From: Candidatus Vicinibacter proximus
Lineage (GTDB): Bacteria > Bacteroidota > Bacteroidia > Chitinophagales > Saprospiraceae
Assembly (NCBI GenBank): GCA_016713905.1
Contig: JADJOE010000003.1
Location: 2,170,001-2,234,000, forward strand
Direction: 5' to 3'
DNA length: 64,000 nucleotides
In this document: piece after piece, positions 39,086-48,504 of the stretch
Layout: each line of letters begins with the position of its first letter
Numbering within the stretch: the stretch's first letter is position 1
Position numbers and translations under genes: made by a program
The notes under the pieces: model-generated
What the model was told of the DNA's origin: nothing
The model's input: the letters and a program-made list of their open reading frames with translations, nothing else
The model's database searches: none

Positions 39086-40294
39086 CTACCATTGTTTGCT
39101 TCGGTAAGGATAGCGGATCAGGTATTGTTTGGAAATAAGTTCTTTGAGTAGTTTTCTCAGGAGTTCAATATTCTCCATGGACTTCGCAGAAATAAATTCC
39201 ATAGGAACAGGAAATTTATTTTTAAGGGATTGTTTCAATTCCTCCTCCAGTTCATTTTTAGTTTGTCGGTCAAGCATTGAATCATAATTCATTTCCCGGT
39301 AAGCATCCATTTTATTAAAAACCATCACTACAGGTTTGTCTTCAAGTCCAAGACTTTTAAGCGTTTCATTGACAGTCTTGATCTGATCCAAATAGACAGG
39401 ATGGGAAATATCAATTACATGGACCATGATGTCACTTTCTCTGACTTCATCCAAGGTAGATTTAAAACTTTCGATAAGGTGATGGGGTAATTTTCGAATA
39501 AATCCCACAGTATCCGACAACAAAAATGGCATGGAATCCCAAACCACTTTTCTTACTGTGGTGTCCAAGGTAGCAAATAATTTATTTTCCGCAAATACAT
39601 CTGACTTTGAGATGAGGTTCATCAAAGTAGATTTCCCAACATTGGTATAACCGATGAGAGACACTCGAATCATCTCGTCACGATTCTTGCGTTGGGTCAC
39701 ATTCTGCAAATCAATTTTCTCCAGTTTCTTTTTGAGTAAAGCGATTTTTTCTTTTACTATCCTTCGGTCAGTTTCAATTTCCTGCTCTCCCGGACCACGC
39801 ATCCCGATCCCCCCGCGCTGACGCTCAAGATGCGTCCACATCCCTCGGAGTTTTGGATAAATATACTGAAGCTGTGCCAACTCAACCTGTGTTTTGGCTT
39901 GCGCTGTTTGCGCCCTGCTGGCAAAAATGTCCAGGATTAAAAAACTTCTGTCGATGATTTTTACTTTCAGGATTTCTTCCAGAATATTCTGTTGCTTTCC
40001 ACTCAGGTCATCATCAAAAATAACCATGTCTGCCGGGAAAATCTCCATGTATTTTAGAATTTCCTCTACCTTTCCTTTACCAATATACGTCCTTGAATCC
40101 GGACCGTTCAGTTTCTGCACAAATCGCTTTATGGTCACGGCACCTGCAGTGCTTGCTAAAAACTCGAGTTCGTCAAGATGTTCCTTGATCAGCGCTTCGT
40201 TCTGATCAGGTAAGATGATGCCTACCAGAATAGCCTTTTCAGGTTCTGTAGGATTTACTTTCTTTTTAGATTCTGTATTCCAACTGGAATTCAT
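39086..40294 (-). CDS. hflX: GTPase HflX
   Basis: This 402-residue protein is the ribosome-associated GTPase that splits or rescues stalled ribosomes. The N-terminal domain contains YIGKGKVEE and DDDLSGKQQNILEEI. The glycine-rich linker GGIGMRGPGEQEIETDRR precedes the G domain. G1 is GYTNVGKST (residues 215-223), followed by G2 (ATLDTT), G3 (LSDTVGFI) and G4 (VFNKMD). Length is normal for the short Bacteroidota HflX type. It is followed 19 bases later by the M29 aminopeptidase gene and preceded by a short gap from a rhodanese gene on the same strand. Confidence 0.96.
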   Translation of the reverse strand: MNSSWNTESKKKVNPTEPEKAILVGIILPDQNEALIKEHLDELEFLASTAGAVTIKRFVQKLNGPDSRTYIGKGKVEEILKYMEIFPADMVIFDDDLSGKQQNILEEILKVKIIDRSFLILDIFASRAQTAQAKTQVELAQLQYIYPKLRGMWTHLERQRGGIGMRGPGEQEIETDRRIVKEKIALLKKKLEKIDLQNVTQRKNRDEMIRVSLIGYTNVGKSTLMNLISKSDVFAENKLFATLDTTVRKVVWDSMPFLLSDTVGFIRKLPHHLIESFKSTLDEVRESDIMVHVIDISHPVYLDQIKTVNETLKSLGLEDKPVVMVFNKMDAYREMNYDSMLDRQTKNELEEELKQSLKNKFPVPMEFISAKSMENIELLRKLLKELISKQYLIRYPYRSKQW

Positions 40295-40365
40295 GCGATA
40301 GTTTGAACAGATGACATTTTCCTAAACAGGAAAAAATAGTATGGATCACTTAAAAAATAGATGGT

Positions 40366-40719
40366 CTATTTTAGGTTATTGTAACCACCTAGATTTACAA
40401 CATTCTTAAAACCTGATTTCTTTAAAAATTCTGCCGCCTGACCGCTCCTGCCACCGGAGGCACAATAGAGATAATATGTTTTGTTCTTATCAAAATCCGC
40501 AGAGGCCTTTTTAAATTCACCATTATTCCAATCCAGATGCCGAGCAAGTTCATGATGACCACCATTCCATTCCTCCATGGTGCGAACATCGATAAGAATG
40601 CCAGGTTTTTTGGCCATTAAATCTTTAACTTTAACAGGGCCTGACTGGCTGCTCAGGCATGAAATCCCTGCAAACATCAACATCACAAACAATAAATATA
40701 TGCGGTGCAAGTGCTTCAT
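40366..40719 (-). CDS. Rhodanese-like lipoprotein
   Basis: A 117-residue single-domain rhodanese. The N-terminal hydrophobic segment ends in AGISC with the lipobox Cys at residue 21, so it should be lipid-anchored in the envelope. The rhodanese body has ILIDVRTMEEW and the active-site loop YCASGGRSG, with catalytic Cys86 followed by a six-residue loop. The C-terminus VVNLGGYNNL matches the family ending, where a GG-x-W pattern is more usual. It may carry sulfane sulphur or act in envelope redox metabolism. It is upstream of hflX on the same strand with a 71-base gap. Confidence 0.9.
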   Translation of the reverse strand: MKHLHRIYLLFVMLMFAGISCLSSQSGPVKVKDLMAKKPGILIDVRTMEEWNGGHHELARHLDWNNGEFKKASADFDKNKTYYLYCASGGRSGQAAEFLKKSGFKNVVNLGGYNNLK

Positions 40720-40762
40720 ATTAACTTATTTACAATTTATAAGAAAGGTTTAATGAAGAATG

Positions 40763-40837
40763 TGGGTGTTGGCAGGCTCGAACTGCCGACCTCCGCCCTG
40801 TCAAGGCGGCGCTCTGAACCAACTGAGCTAAACACCC
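40763..40837 (-). tRNA. tRNA-Val (anticodon GAC)
   Basis: The minus strand reads GGGTGTTTAGCTCAGTTGG..., with acceptor strands GGGTGTT and AACACCC and the D arm. The anticodon arm CCGCC-TTGACAG-GGCGG has GAC in the loop. The T arm is GGCAG-TTCGAGC-CTGCC and the discriminator is A. All stems pair fully and CCA is not encoded. Confidence 0.95.
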
Positions 40838-40940
40838 AAGGAGGGCAAAGGTAATTAATTTGCTTAGGACTAATGGGTAGATTTGAAAAATTTAGGATAA
40901 CTATCGGGATGATCCATTTTTGTCAAATCAAAAGAGAAAA

Positions 40941-41981
40941 TTAATTAACAACTTCATACAACACCATTTCCCTTGAAATATTTTTCAATTGGAAGCTACC
41001 TAATTTGTTGCAATGAAAAGATTGCTTGACCATTTTATAACAGTCTTCATGAATGATAATCTGATTGACACCGGCTACACTTTGTAACCGTTGTGCGGTA
41101 TTGACCGTATCACCTATCACAGTATAATCCAGTCTACGTAAAGTAGCCGACCCAATATTTCCCGAAACCATCTCCCCGGAATTAATTCCTATCGAAACTT
41201 TTGGTATAAAATCTCCGGCTATTCCGGCATGAGGCAACTCATCCACTTTATTTCTAATTTCCAGACATGCATCTATTGCACGATCCAAATGGAATGGACC
41301 TTTGAAAACCGCCATCACACAATCCCCCATAAACTTATCCACAATTCCGCCTTGTGCTATAATTTCAGCCACCATTAAATCAAAATAATTATTCAACAGT
41401 TTGACGACTACATCAGGCTTTTCCTGCTCACTAATGGCAGTAAATCCACAAATGTCAATAAATGCAACTGAGGCCTCAATGTTTTCACTTTTTAAAAGAC
41501 TTCCTTCAAATTCTTTGCCTCCCATAAAATTCAAAACATTTTCATCCACATACATCCTTAAGATGTTATTCTCTTTGATGGCTTTGACGGTGTCCCTTAA
41601 TTGATGCACATGCTGAATAGTTTTCTCCATGGTTAATTCCAAATCTTCAAAATTGATAGGTTTGGTTATAAAGTCAAATGCCCCTCTGTTCATTGCGGTA
41701 CGGATGTTATCCATATCTCCGTAAGCAGACACGATCACAGACTTAAGCAAATTATTCTGCTCATTCAATCTAGACAACAAGGTGAGTCCATCCATCTCAG
41801 GCATGTTGATGTCGCTTAACACAATATCTACATCTGGATGTACTGCCAATTGTTCCAAGGCATGAACACCATTTAATGCAAATACAAACTCATATTTTTG
41901 TTCACGAATCTTTTGCCGGAATTTTTGTTTGATCAAAACTTCCAAATCCGATTCATCATCAACTACTAAAATCTTCGCCAT
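40941..41981 (-). CDS. Response regulator with class III nucleotide cyclase domain
   Basis: The 346-residue protein begins with a receiver domain (VVDDES at 6-11, phospho-acceptor Asp57 in SDINMPEMDG, later ITKPI). A linker helix (about 112-150) is followed by a class III adenylate/guanylate cyclase domain. That domain has metal-binding Asp176 (AFIDICGFT) and Asp220 (MGDCVMAVF), then PKVSIGINSGEMVSGNIG and DYTVIGDTVNTAQRL. It would make cAMP or cGMP under control of phosphorylation. It overlaps or abuts the preceding response regulator at 41981, so the three genes at 40941-44515 form an operon with the sensor kinase first. Which nucleotide is made cannot be told with certainty. Confidence 0.93.
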   Translation of the reverse strand: MAKILVVDDESDLEVLIKQKFRQKIREQKYEFVFALNGVHALEQLAVHPDVDIVLSDINMPEMDGLTLLSRLNEQNNLLKSVIVSAYGDMDNIRTAMNRGAFDFITKPINFEDLELTMEKTIQHVHQLRDTVKAIKENNILRMYVDENVLNFMGGKEFEGSLLKSENIEASVAFIDICGFTAISEQEKPDVVVKLLNNYFDLMVAEIIAQGGIVDKFMGDCVMAVFKGPFHLDRAIDACLEIRNKVDELPHAGIAGDFIPKVSIGINSGEMVSGNIGSATLRRLDYTVIGDTVNTAQRLQSVAGVNQIIIHEDCYKMVKQSFHCNKLGSFQLKNISREMVLYEVVN

Positions 41982-42355
41982 TATTTCACTTCTTTTAGCT
42001 TATCCTTCAATAATACAAAATCCAAAGGCTTGGTCAGGAAGCCATCTGCTCCTAATGACATCGCAATATTATAATTTTCATCATCGCCATAAGCAGTAAT
42101 CATCATAACAACTGGTGGGGATTCATGGTGTTTTTGTTTGATGTGCTTCAACAAGTCCAGACCGCTCATTCCAGGCATGTTGATATCTGACAATATTAAT
42201 ACTGCTTCATGTGTATGCGAATTTAAATAACCTACAGCCTCTTCACTTGAAAACGCAAATAAGAATTCAATTTCATTATTCTTTATTTCCTTACGAAATT
42301 TTTGTTCGAATAAAACTTGAACATCTCTTTCATCGTCCACTACAAGTATCTTCAT
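41981..42355 (-). CDS. Single-domain response regulator
   Basis: This 124-residue CheY-like receiver has VVDDERD at residues 5-11, phospho-acceptor Asp57 in LSDINMPGMSG, MMITAYG, and LTKPLDF with the conserved Lys. There is no output domain. It is placed between the sensor kinase gene and the cyclase-regulator gene, sharing base 41981 with the next gene's ATG region and nine bases from the kinase stop. It probably relays phosphate between the kinase and the cyclase. Confidence 0.93.
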   Translation of the reverse strand: MKILVVDDERDVQVLFEQKFRKEIKNNEIEFLFAFSSEEAVGYLNSHTHEAVLILSDINMPGMSGLDLLKHIKQKHHESPPVVMMITAYGDDENYNIAMSLGADGFLTKPLDFVLLKDKLKEVK

Positions 42356-42364
42356 TTAGGTACA

Positions 42365-44515
42365 TTAAACTATGGGTAAAATTATTATAAATTCTGTATA
42401 TTCCCCTTCTTTAGTATGCACGCTAAGTTCTCCCCCATGTGCCTTCACAATATCATAACTTAAAGATAATCCCAACCCAGTGCCTTGACCGGTTGGTTTG
42501 GTAGTAAAGAAAGGCTGAAATATTTTATCTAAAATTTTGGAAGGAATACCAGAACCATTATCACTCACTACTATTTCGACTTTATTGTTCTGAATCCGGG
42601 TGGAAACAGTAACTATTGGAATATACCCATTTAAACCTTTCTTCTTCTTTTCTTCCGTTGCATAAAATGCGTTGGTAATTAAATTCAAAACGACTCTTCC
42701 TATTTCCTGCGGAACTATATTTATCTTATCAAGATTGGTATCAAAGTTAGTACGCAAAGTTACGTTGAAAGATTTATCCTTTGCCCTCAATCCATGATAT
42801 GCTAATCTCAAATACTCATCTACCAATGCATTTATATCCACCAATTCCTTTTGTGAATTGCTGCTTCGACTGTGTTGCAACATCCCCTTTACTATGGCAT
42901 CGGCTCGCTTACTATGAAAATGTATTTTTTCTTCATTCTCAAAAACATCCTGAGCAATAGATTTTGCATTTTTCAGATTTCCCTGATCGATTTCTTCCTT
43001 CATTTCGGTAAGTAACTCTTTGTTGATCTCTGCAAAATTTTTTACAAAATTCAAGGGATTTTGGATTTCATGCGCAATGCCCGCCATAAGCTCACCGAGG
43101 CTTGCCATCTTTTCAGATTGAATTAGTTGGGATTGGGTGGATCTAAGTTCATTATGCGCTTTTTCCAGAGCAATAAATGCCTGTTTCAATTCTTCTGCTT
43201 TTTGCAATTCCAACTCCTTTTTGGAGTTTTCAAATTCAAGTTTTAAATTATTAACTAATTGGTATTCCAGATCCCGGTTTGTATTTGCAACTTGCCTGGA
43301 CAAATATACAGACATCGAAATAAGTACAGGTAAAATGCCGGTAAGATAAATCAGGATATACCACAGACTAAGACTAAAATAACTAGAACCAACAAGGAGT
43401 GCAACACTTATCAGACTCAAACTGAATAATCCAAATCCAAAACCTATTATCCAGAAGTCATTTATTCTTTTACGAATACCAACTATTACTATTCGAATCA
43501 TTTCAAGAATAAGCACTAAAAATATGACCAATGATAGCCAAAGAATATATCCAAACCAGAAAATAATGGAAGCTACCAGGGTGATGAAAAATATATACCA
43601 AAACCGTTTGGGTAAGGATTTGTAAAATAATGAATATAGAAAAGCTACACCGGTCAAAGGAACTAATGCAAAATAAGGGATCCATAATCTTTTGCACAAT
43701 ATTACCACCGAAGCAATTTCGTTTCCAACTGACTCATGCTCCAGGACACCCCAACACGAAAGTGTAATGGTAAATATTGCAAAAAAAAGATTACTCTTCT
43801 GATTCCTGTAAAAAAGAAACAATATCAGATGAATTAAAGCAAAGGTTAATGGTATGGCAATAACAAGTGATTCTAAAGGTCGAAAAAATTTTGCATTGCT
43901 CATGACAATCGGATGTACGATTTCTGGCTTTCCGATGGCCATTGAAAATCCCAGATTACGGATTAGAAAATTTTTATTTTTTAAAAGATAACTACCTGAA
44001 TATCGAACAGCAATTACATGTTGGGTTTTAGTAAAAACAATAAATTTAGGTATTAAGGTGGTAGCATTAAAACCTTTTTCCATCTCTGGGTTTTCGCTTA
44101 TTTCGCCATACTTCAAAAATAATTTTCCATCCAAATATACTTCAGAAGCGCCGAGGTGAAAAATATTTAAGACCAATGGTTTTCCAATCAGCATGGAATC
44201 AACTTGTAGATGTAATCGAAATAAACCGATTCCATCCCATCCGGTTTTTGGCAAAGAATCAAGATAAAACAATGAATTTACTGTTTCCCAATGATTATCG
44301 TTAAAATAATCATTGGTCCAATCATTACCCATTAAATCAGATTCTCCGGAATGGTATTTCCATTTATGCTCAATCTTGAGGTAGCCCCTTTCAGTTCTGG
44401 AGACTGAAGCATTTGACAGCAAACTATCAGAAATATAAAAAACATCATGGTTCGATTGAGCGAACAAATAAAAATTAAAAAAAGAGAAGGCAAAAAATGT
44501 TAAAATATTTCTCAT
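42365..44515 (-). CDS. 7TM sensor histidine kinase
   Basis: The 716-residue kinase starts with a signal peptide (MRNILTFFAFSFFNFYLFAQ). A periplasmic domain resembling a jelly-roll/7TMR-DISM extracellular fold follows (about 40-200). Seven hydrophobic helices lie between about 210 and 410, then a coiled coil (about 415-475). The HisKA domain has the phospho-accepting His482 in GIAHEIQNPLNF. The HATPase domain has NLITNAFYAT, DNGSGIP, FFTTKPTGQGTGLGLSL. It is a histidine kinase sensing an external ligand through its 7TM region. It is the first gene of an operon with a receiver protein and a receiver-cyclase, so the output is probably a cyclic nucleotide. Confidence 0.94.
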   Translation of the reverse strand: MRNILTFFAFSFFNFYLFAQSNHDVFYISDSLLSNASVSRTERGYLKIEHKWKYHSGESDLMGNDWTNDYFNDNHWETVNSLFYLDSLPKTGWDGIGLFRLHLQVDSMLIGKPLVLNIFHLGASEVYLDGKLFLKYGEISENPEMEKGFNATTLIPKFIVFTKTQHVIAVRYSGSYLLKNKNFLIRNLGFSMAIGKPEIVHPIVMSNAKFFRPLESLVIAIPLTFALIHLILFLFYRNQKSNLFFAIFTITLSCWGVLEHESVGNEIASVVILCKRLWIPYFALVPLTGVAFLYSLFYKSLPKRFWYIFFITLVASIIFWFGYILWLSLVIFLVLILEMIRIVIVGIRKRINDFWIIGFGFGLFSLSLISVALLVGSSYFSLSLWYILIYLTGILPVLISMSVYLSRQVANTNRDLEYQLVNNLKLEFENSKKELELQKAEELKQAFIALEKAHNELRSTQSQLIQSEKMASLGELMAGIAHEIQNPLNFVKNFAEINKELLTEMKEEIDQGNLKNAKSIAQDVFENEEKIHFHSKRADAIVKGMLQHSRSSNSQKELVDINALVDEYLRLAYHGLRAKDKSFNVTLRTNFDTNLDKINIVPQEIGRVVLNLITNAFYATEEKKKKGLNGYIPIVTVSTRIQNNKVEIVVSDNGSGIPSKILDKIFQPFFTTKPTGQGTGLGLSLSYDIVKAHGGELSVHTKEGEYTEFIIILPIV

Positions 44516-45033
44516 TTCAAAATTTTAAAAATACCATTGCAATCATTCTATGCTTCACCGATTGTCAAAAAAAATCTTCCATCCTTGGAACAATTCACTT
44601 TTTAATTTTATTCCGCGAATCAGCCTTTTTGCAGCACAACTGTAAATATAACATAATTCACATTGACGATATGTCCGCTTTTTGAGGAAGTAAAACCCCT
44701 CTCTCAACTAAAAAGAATCCAATAAAACCCTCTAACTTACTAAAACAGATGCCCTTAAGGTCAGGTAAATTATCAGACTGATTCTTGCTATTGTATCCAT
44801 GCAAAAAATTCAATAGGAAAAAATCAAATACGATCACCCAAAAAAATAAAGTTAAAAATTTTAACCCATTGAATTTTAAGACTAATTACATTATAATTAT
44901 TTATAATATATTTTTAAAACTCCTCAATCGCGAAAACTATGCATTGCAAAATTGAATCATTCGCAGGAATCCATTTGTATCCATGCTCCATTATCCCATG
45001 AAATGACTAATATTGCCACCATAAAAATCAAAT
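44516..45033. other. Non-coding AT-rich region between divergent genes
   Basis: No gene was found in these 518 bases. They separate the divergently transcribed kinase operon and terC and so should contain both promoters. I could not assign a Bacteroidota-type -33/-7 element with confidence. Confidence 0.45.
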
Positions 45034-45879
45034 ATGTACGATTTTCCAAATTTCGCCAGTGGTGAAGTCATCATGAGTTTTCTCACATTGACTTTTCTTG
45101 AAATAGTCCTTGGGGTGGACAACATCATTTTTATTTCCATAACTTCAGGAAAATTACCAATTGAAGACCGGAGAAAAGCTACTAACCTTGGGCTCATCAT
45201 GGCCATGGTTTTAAGAATTATTCTGTTGTTTGGATTGGTGTTTCTTGCTTCCCTCCAAGAACCTTTATTCCACATTTCGGGTAGCTGGATCGAGGGTGGA
45301 TTTTCCATTCAAAGTCTGATCCTCATAATAGGAGGTCTATTTTTACTTTACAAATCCGTGACCGAAATTCATCATAAACTAGAGCAGGATGATCTCGAAC
45401 AAAGCAATAAATCTTCTAAACAAGGTAATCTGTTCAAAGCTATTTTGCAAATTACCTTAATCAATCTCATTTTTAGTCTGGATTCTATACTAACTGCAGT
45501 AGGCATGACAAATGGTTTGCACGGAGCGCTTTGGATCATGATTCTTGCAGTTGTAGTTTCCATTATTATCATGGTTGCTTTTGCTCACCCGGTAGGCAGA
45601 TTCGTCAATGAACATCCTACGATCCAAATGCTCGGACTTGCATTTCTTCTATTGATAGGGTTTATGCTGATTACAGAAGGTGCACACCTAAGTCACTTCA
45701 AAGTATATGGTCAGGAAGTTGGCGCCGTTCCTAAAGGTTATCTTTACTTTGCCATTGCATTTGGCTTACTCGTAGAAATGCTCAATATGGGTACCAGAAA
45801 AAATAAAAAACCTGTACAACTCCATGGCATCTCCGAAGAAGCAAAAACAGCCGGATATTTTAAAAAAGAAAATGAATGA
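45034..45879 (+). CDS. TerC family membrane protein, complete
   Basis: A 281-residue protein with about seven to eight membrane helices. The first helix carries the family's acidic motif FLEIVLGVDNIIFIS. Later features are SLILIIGGLFLLYKSVTEIHHKL, LINLIFSLDSILTAVGM and FLLLIGFMLITEG. TerC-type proteins are thought to export or handle metal ions, for example manganese during metalation of exported proteins, or tellurite resistance. It is a complete paralogue of the truncated gene at 28012-28737. The 3' end is followed by 111 bases before the cupin gene, on the same strand. Confidence 0.93.
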   Translation: MYDFPNFASGEVIMSFLTLTFLEIVLGVDNIIFISITSGKLPIEDRRKATNLGLIMAMVLRIILLFGLVFLASLQEPLFHISGSWIEGGFSIQSLILIIGGLFLLYKSVTEIHHKLEQDDLEQSNKSSKQGNLFKAILQITLINLIFSLDSILTAVGMTNGLHGALWIMILAVVVSIIIMVAFAHPVGRFVNEHPTIQMLGLAFLLLIGFMLITEGAHLSHFKVYGQEVGAVPKGYLYFAIAFGLLVEMLNMGTRKNKKPVQLHGISEEAKTAGYFKKENE

Positions 45880-45990
45880 TTTGCCACAATTAGATAAAAA
45901 CCAATTTTGCACTTGCTTGTTAAGTAATTAGTTGTCAGTCCTACATTTTAAACCAACTCTGGTTTAAAAAATCTACAGCTTTGAAAAATT

Positions 45991-46314
45991 ATGCAACATC
46001 CGACGCTCGATTCCATTTTAGAAGAACTCAACCATGCCACTAACCCAATTGCGAAAGTAATTCTTCAGGGGAAAGCTTGCAAGGTTTTAGTTCTGGCCAT
46101 GAAAAAAGGCATGAAGCTAAAAGAGCATACCGCCAAAATGCCATCAGATCTGCTTATACTTTATGGAAGCGTGCAATACATGGCGAATGATGAAATTATA
46201 AAATTAAAGACTTTAGAACATGTTTCCATTCCTGTCGGATTAAAACATGAACTTTATGCAGCGGAGAGTGATTGTGTCTGCATACTTTCCCAATCAGAAA
46301 AAAATAATTCATGA
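45991..46314 (+). CDS. Small cupin-like protein
   Basis: A 107-residue protein with a cupin-like beta-rich pattern: KVLVLAMKKGMKLKEHTAKMPSDLLILYGSV, then IPVGLKHELYAAES. One His (KEHTAK) and another (LKHELYA) could bind a metal in a reduced cupin site. No signal peptide. It overlaps the truncated haemoglobin gene by four bases (ATGA). The pairing suggests a role in handling oxygen, nitric oxide or a ligand of the globin. A ligand cannot be named. Confidence 0.8.
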   Translation: MQHPTLDSILEELNHATNPIAKVILQGKACKVLVLAMKKGMKLKEHTAKMPSDLLILYGSVQYMANDEIIKLKTLEHVSIPVGLKHELYAAESDCVCILSQSEKNNS

Positions 46315-46685
46315 AAAAAATAATATCATCCCGTGATGACATCGAAGTTCTTGTCAGGAATTTTTACAAAAAATTATTGCCCAATCCGGTCGTTGGGCAT
46401 TACTTTACACAAGTAGTATCCCTGGATTTAGAAACGCATTTTCCAAAATTAATTGACTTCTGGGAATCTGTACTGTTCGGTCAATCCGCATACAGAGGAA
46501 ATCCGATGATTGTACATTTTGCATTACATGACAAATCTCCTTTTGAAAAAAAACATTTTGATGAATGGTTGAAACTTTGGAAAGAAAGTCTGGATGAACT
46601 ATATGAAGGGGAAGCCGCTGAAGTTGCCTTGACACGTGCAGAAAGTATAGCAGGATTAATGAAATACAAAATGGGCATATCCTGA
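46311..46685 (+). CDS. Group III truncated haemoglobin
   Basis: This 124-residue protein has the compact globin pattern of group III truncated haemoglobins: a short N-terminal helix with YKKLLPNP, HYFTQV, and FWESVLFGQSAYRGNPMIVHF, where His69 aligns with the proximal haem ligand. Next comes FEKKHFDEWLKLWKESLDELYEG, and the tail is AEVALTRAESIAGLM. Group III globins are associated with oxygen and nitric oxide chemistry in micro-aerobic bacteria. It is coupled by a four-base overlap to the upstream cupin gene. Confidence 0.93.
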   Translation: MKKIISSRDDIEVLVRNFYKKLLPNPVVGHYFTQVVSLDLETHFPKLIDFWESVLFGQSAYRGNPMIVHFALHDKSPFEKKHFDEWLKLWKESLDELYEGEAAEVALTRAESIAGLMKYKMGIS

Positions 46686-46810
46686 CATTTAACACACCAA
46701 TTGAAAAATAAAATTATCGATCACAAAAAAATCTATTTTCTTATTTTATTAAAATAAAATGAACCGCACAATTTTAAATTAAAAAATAACTAAGCTAACA
46801 AATCATCATT

Positions 46811-47398
46811 ATGGATCAGAATTTCTGGGAATCAAGATGGGAACAAAATCAGACAGGATGGGACATTGGACACGATTCTCCAGCGCTTATAAAATACATG
46901 CTTCAAGTACCGGATAAAACCATCAAAGTTCTCATACCGGGATGTGGGAGCGCTCATGAAACTAATATTCTCCTTAATCTGGGATTTAAAGATATACACC
47001 TGATGGATATTGCAAAAATTCCTGCCGAAAAACTCCGAAAGAAATTTGAAAATAACCCGGAAGTCTCGGTGCATTGTGAAGATTTTTTTAAACATAATGG
47101 ATCTTATGATCTAATTCTGGAACAAACTTTTTTTTGTGCCATTGATCCCACACTCCGCAAAAATTATGCAGAGCATTGTCACAAATTATTAAAACCGGGT
47201 GGCAAACTGGTAGGTGTGCTTTTTAATAAAATATTTGATGCTCCCGGACCACCATTCGGGGGAACAGAAAAGGAGTATCGAGTCATTTTTAAAGAATTAT
47301 TCAACATCCACACCATGGAACCCTGCCGGAACAGCATACTGCCACGACAAAATTCAGAGCTATTTTTCATTTTGACAAAAAAAGAAATTAATCTGTGA
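46811..47398 (+). CDS. TPMT-like SAM-dependent methyltransferase
   Basis: The 195-residue protein starts MDQNFWESRWEQNQTGWDIG, the typical start of thiopurine S-methyltransferase-like proteins (W-x3-W and G-W-D). The SAM-binding motif I is VLIPGCGSAHE (about residues 38-48). It is followed by LMDIAKI, then YDLILEQTFFCAI, an active-site motif of the family, and LLKPGGKLVG. The C-terminus SELFFILTKK is typical. The natural substrate is unknown; related enzymes methylate thiols, selenium or tellurium compounds. It lies downstream of the haemoglobin gene with a 125-base gap. Confidence 0.92.
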   Translation: MDQNFWESRWEQNQTGWDIGHDSPALIKYMLQVPDKTIKVLIPGCGSAHETNILLNLGFKDIHLMDIAKIPAEKLRKKFENNPEVSVHCEDFFKHNGSYDLILEQTFFCAIDPTLRKNYAEHCHKLLKPGGKLVGVLFNKIFDAPGPPFGGTEKEYRVIFKELFNIHTMEPCRNSILPRQNSELFFILTKKEINL

Positions 47399-47596
47399 TT
47401 ACAAATTTTTAAATAATATTATTGGCATTTTATTACTTATTTGAAATAATGATTTGAAATTATTGTCCAACAACATATATTATAACTTTCCATTGCAACC
47501 ACTACTTTCCTTAATCACATAATTCCTTTCAATTATCCTCCGAATTAAATTTCTCTCCTCATCATTTGTTATAGATTTGCAGCAAATATTTTGAAT

Positions 47597-48340
47597 ATGC
47601 AATTATTACAAGGAAAAACTGCAGTAATCACAGGTGGTGCTGCGGGAATTGGAAAAGCAGCGTCGATAAAATTTTTAGAGGAAGGTGCCAATGTAGCGGT
47701 ATGGGATTTTGATGAAACCAAAGCAATGGCGTGGATGGAAAACCACCCGGCATATAATTCTTCCCTCATATTTTGTAAAGTGGATACTTCCAACGTCCAA
47801 ATGGTAGAAGCAGCAACGGCAGATACCATGTCAAAATTTGGCAGCATTGAAATTCTATTGAACAATGCGGGAATAACTCGTGATTCTACACTACTCAAAA
47901 TGAGTTTTGAACAATGGCAACAAGTCATCAATGTAAATCTGACTGGGGTGTACAATTGTGCAAGAATCATCGCACCCATCATGGCGGAAAAAGGTTATGG
48001 ACGAATCATATCTGCTGCTTCAGTAGTGGCTCTTTACGGAAATTTTGGTCAAACAAATTATGCTGCTGCAAAAGCAGGTGTAGTGGGCATGACAAAAACC
48101 TGGGCGAAAGAACTTGGCAAAAAAGGAATCACCGCCAATGCCATTGCCCCAGGCTTCATCATGACTGAAATGGTGGCCGGAATGCCGGAAGAAAGAATAC
48201 AAGCGGTTCGTGAAAAAGTACCGGTGGCAAGATTAGGCAAGGTGGAAGAAGTTGCAGATTTGTATGCATTTCTTGCCAGTGACAAAGCTGCCTACATCAA
48301 TGGTGCGACCATCAGCATAGATGGAGGTGTTATGCTTTAA
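47597..48340 (+). CDS. fabG: 3-oxoacyl-ACP reductase-like short-chain dehydrogenase
   Basis: ATG 47597 (MQLLQGKTAVITGG) is chosen over TTG 47591. This SDR enzyme has TGGAAGIGK (NADP(H)-binding TGxxxGxG), NNAGIT, catalytic Ser in SAASVVALYG and the YAAAKAG motif (Tyr and Lys). The C-terminus NGATISIDGGVML matches FabG. About 247 residues, normal length. It would reduce 3-oxoacyl-ACP in fatty-acid synthesis, or act on a related substrate. It is separated from neighbours by gaps of about 200 bases on each side, so it is probably monocistronic. Confidence 0.93.
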   Translation: MQLLQGKTAVITGGAAGIGKAASIKFLEEGANVAVWDFDETKAMAWMENHPAYNSSLIFCKVDTSNVQMVEAATADTMSKFGSIEILLNNAGITRDSTLLKMSFEQWQQVINVNLTGVYNCARIIAPIMAEKGYGRIISAASVVALYGNFGQTNYAAAKAGVVGMTKTWAKELGKKGITANAIAPGFIMTEMVAGMPEERIQAVREKVPVARLGKVEEVADLYAFLASDKAAYINGATISIDGGVML

Positions 48341-48504
48341 GAGTAGATCGTTGGTTTAATTTTTCAAAAATGTTTTTGTTAATCTGAAAGCATTTAAATT
48401 TCTGGCATCTACTTGCTGCCTGCTATTCCCTATTGTAATAGAGTAATTATTTTTTTTAAAAAAGGCACCAAATACAAATCGGTACATCGATAAACAAAAT
48501 TCAT

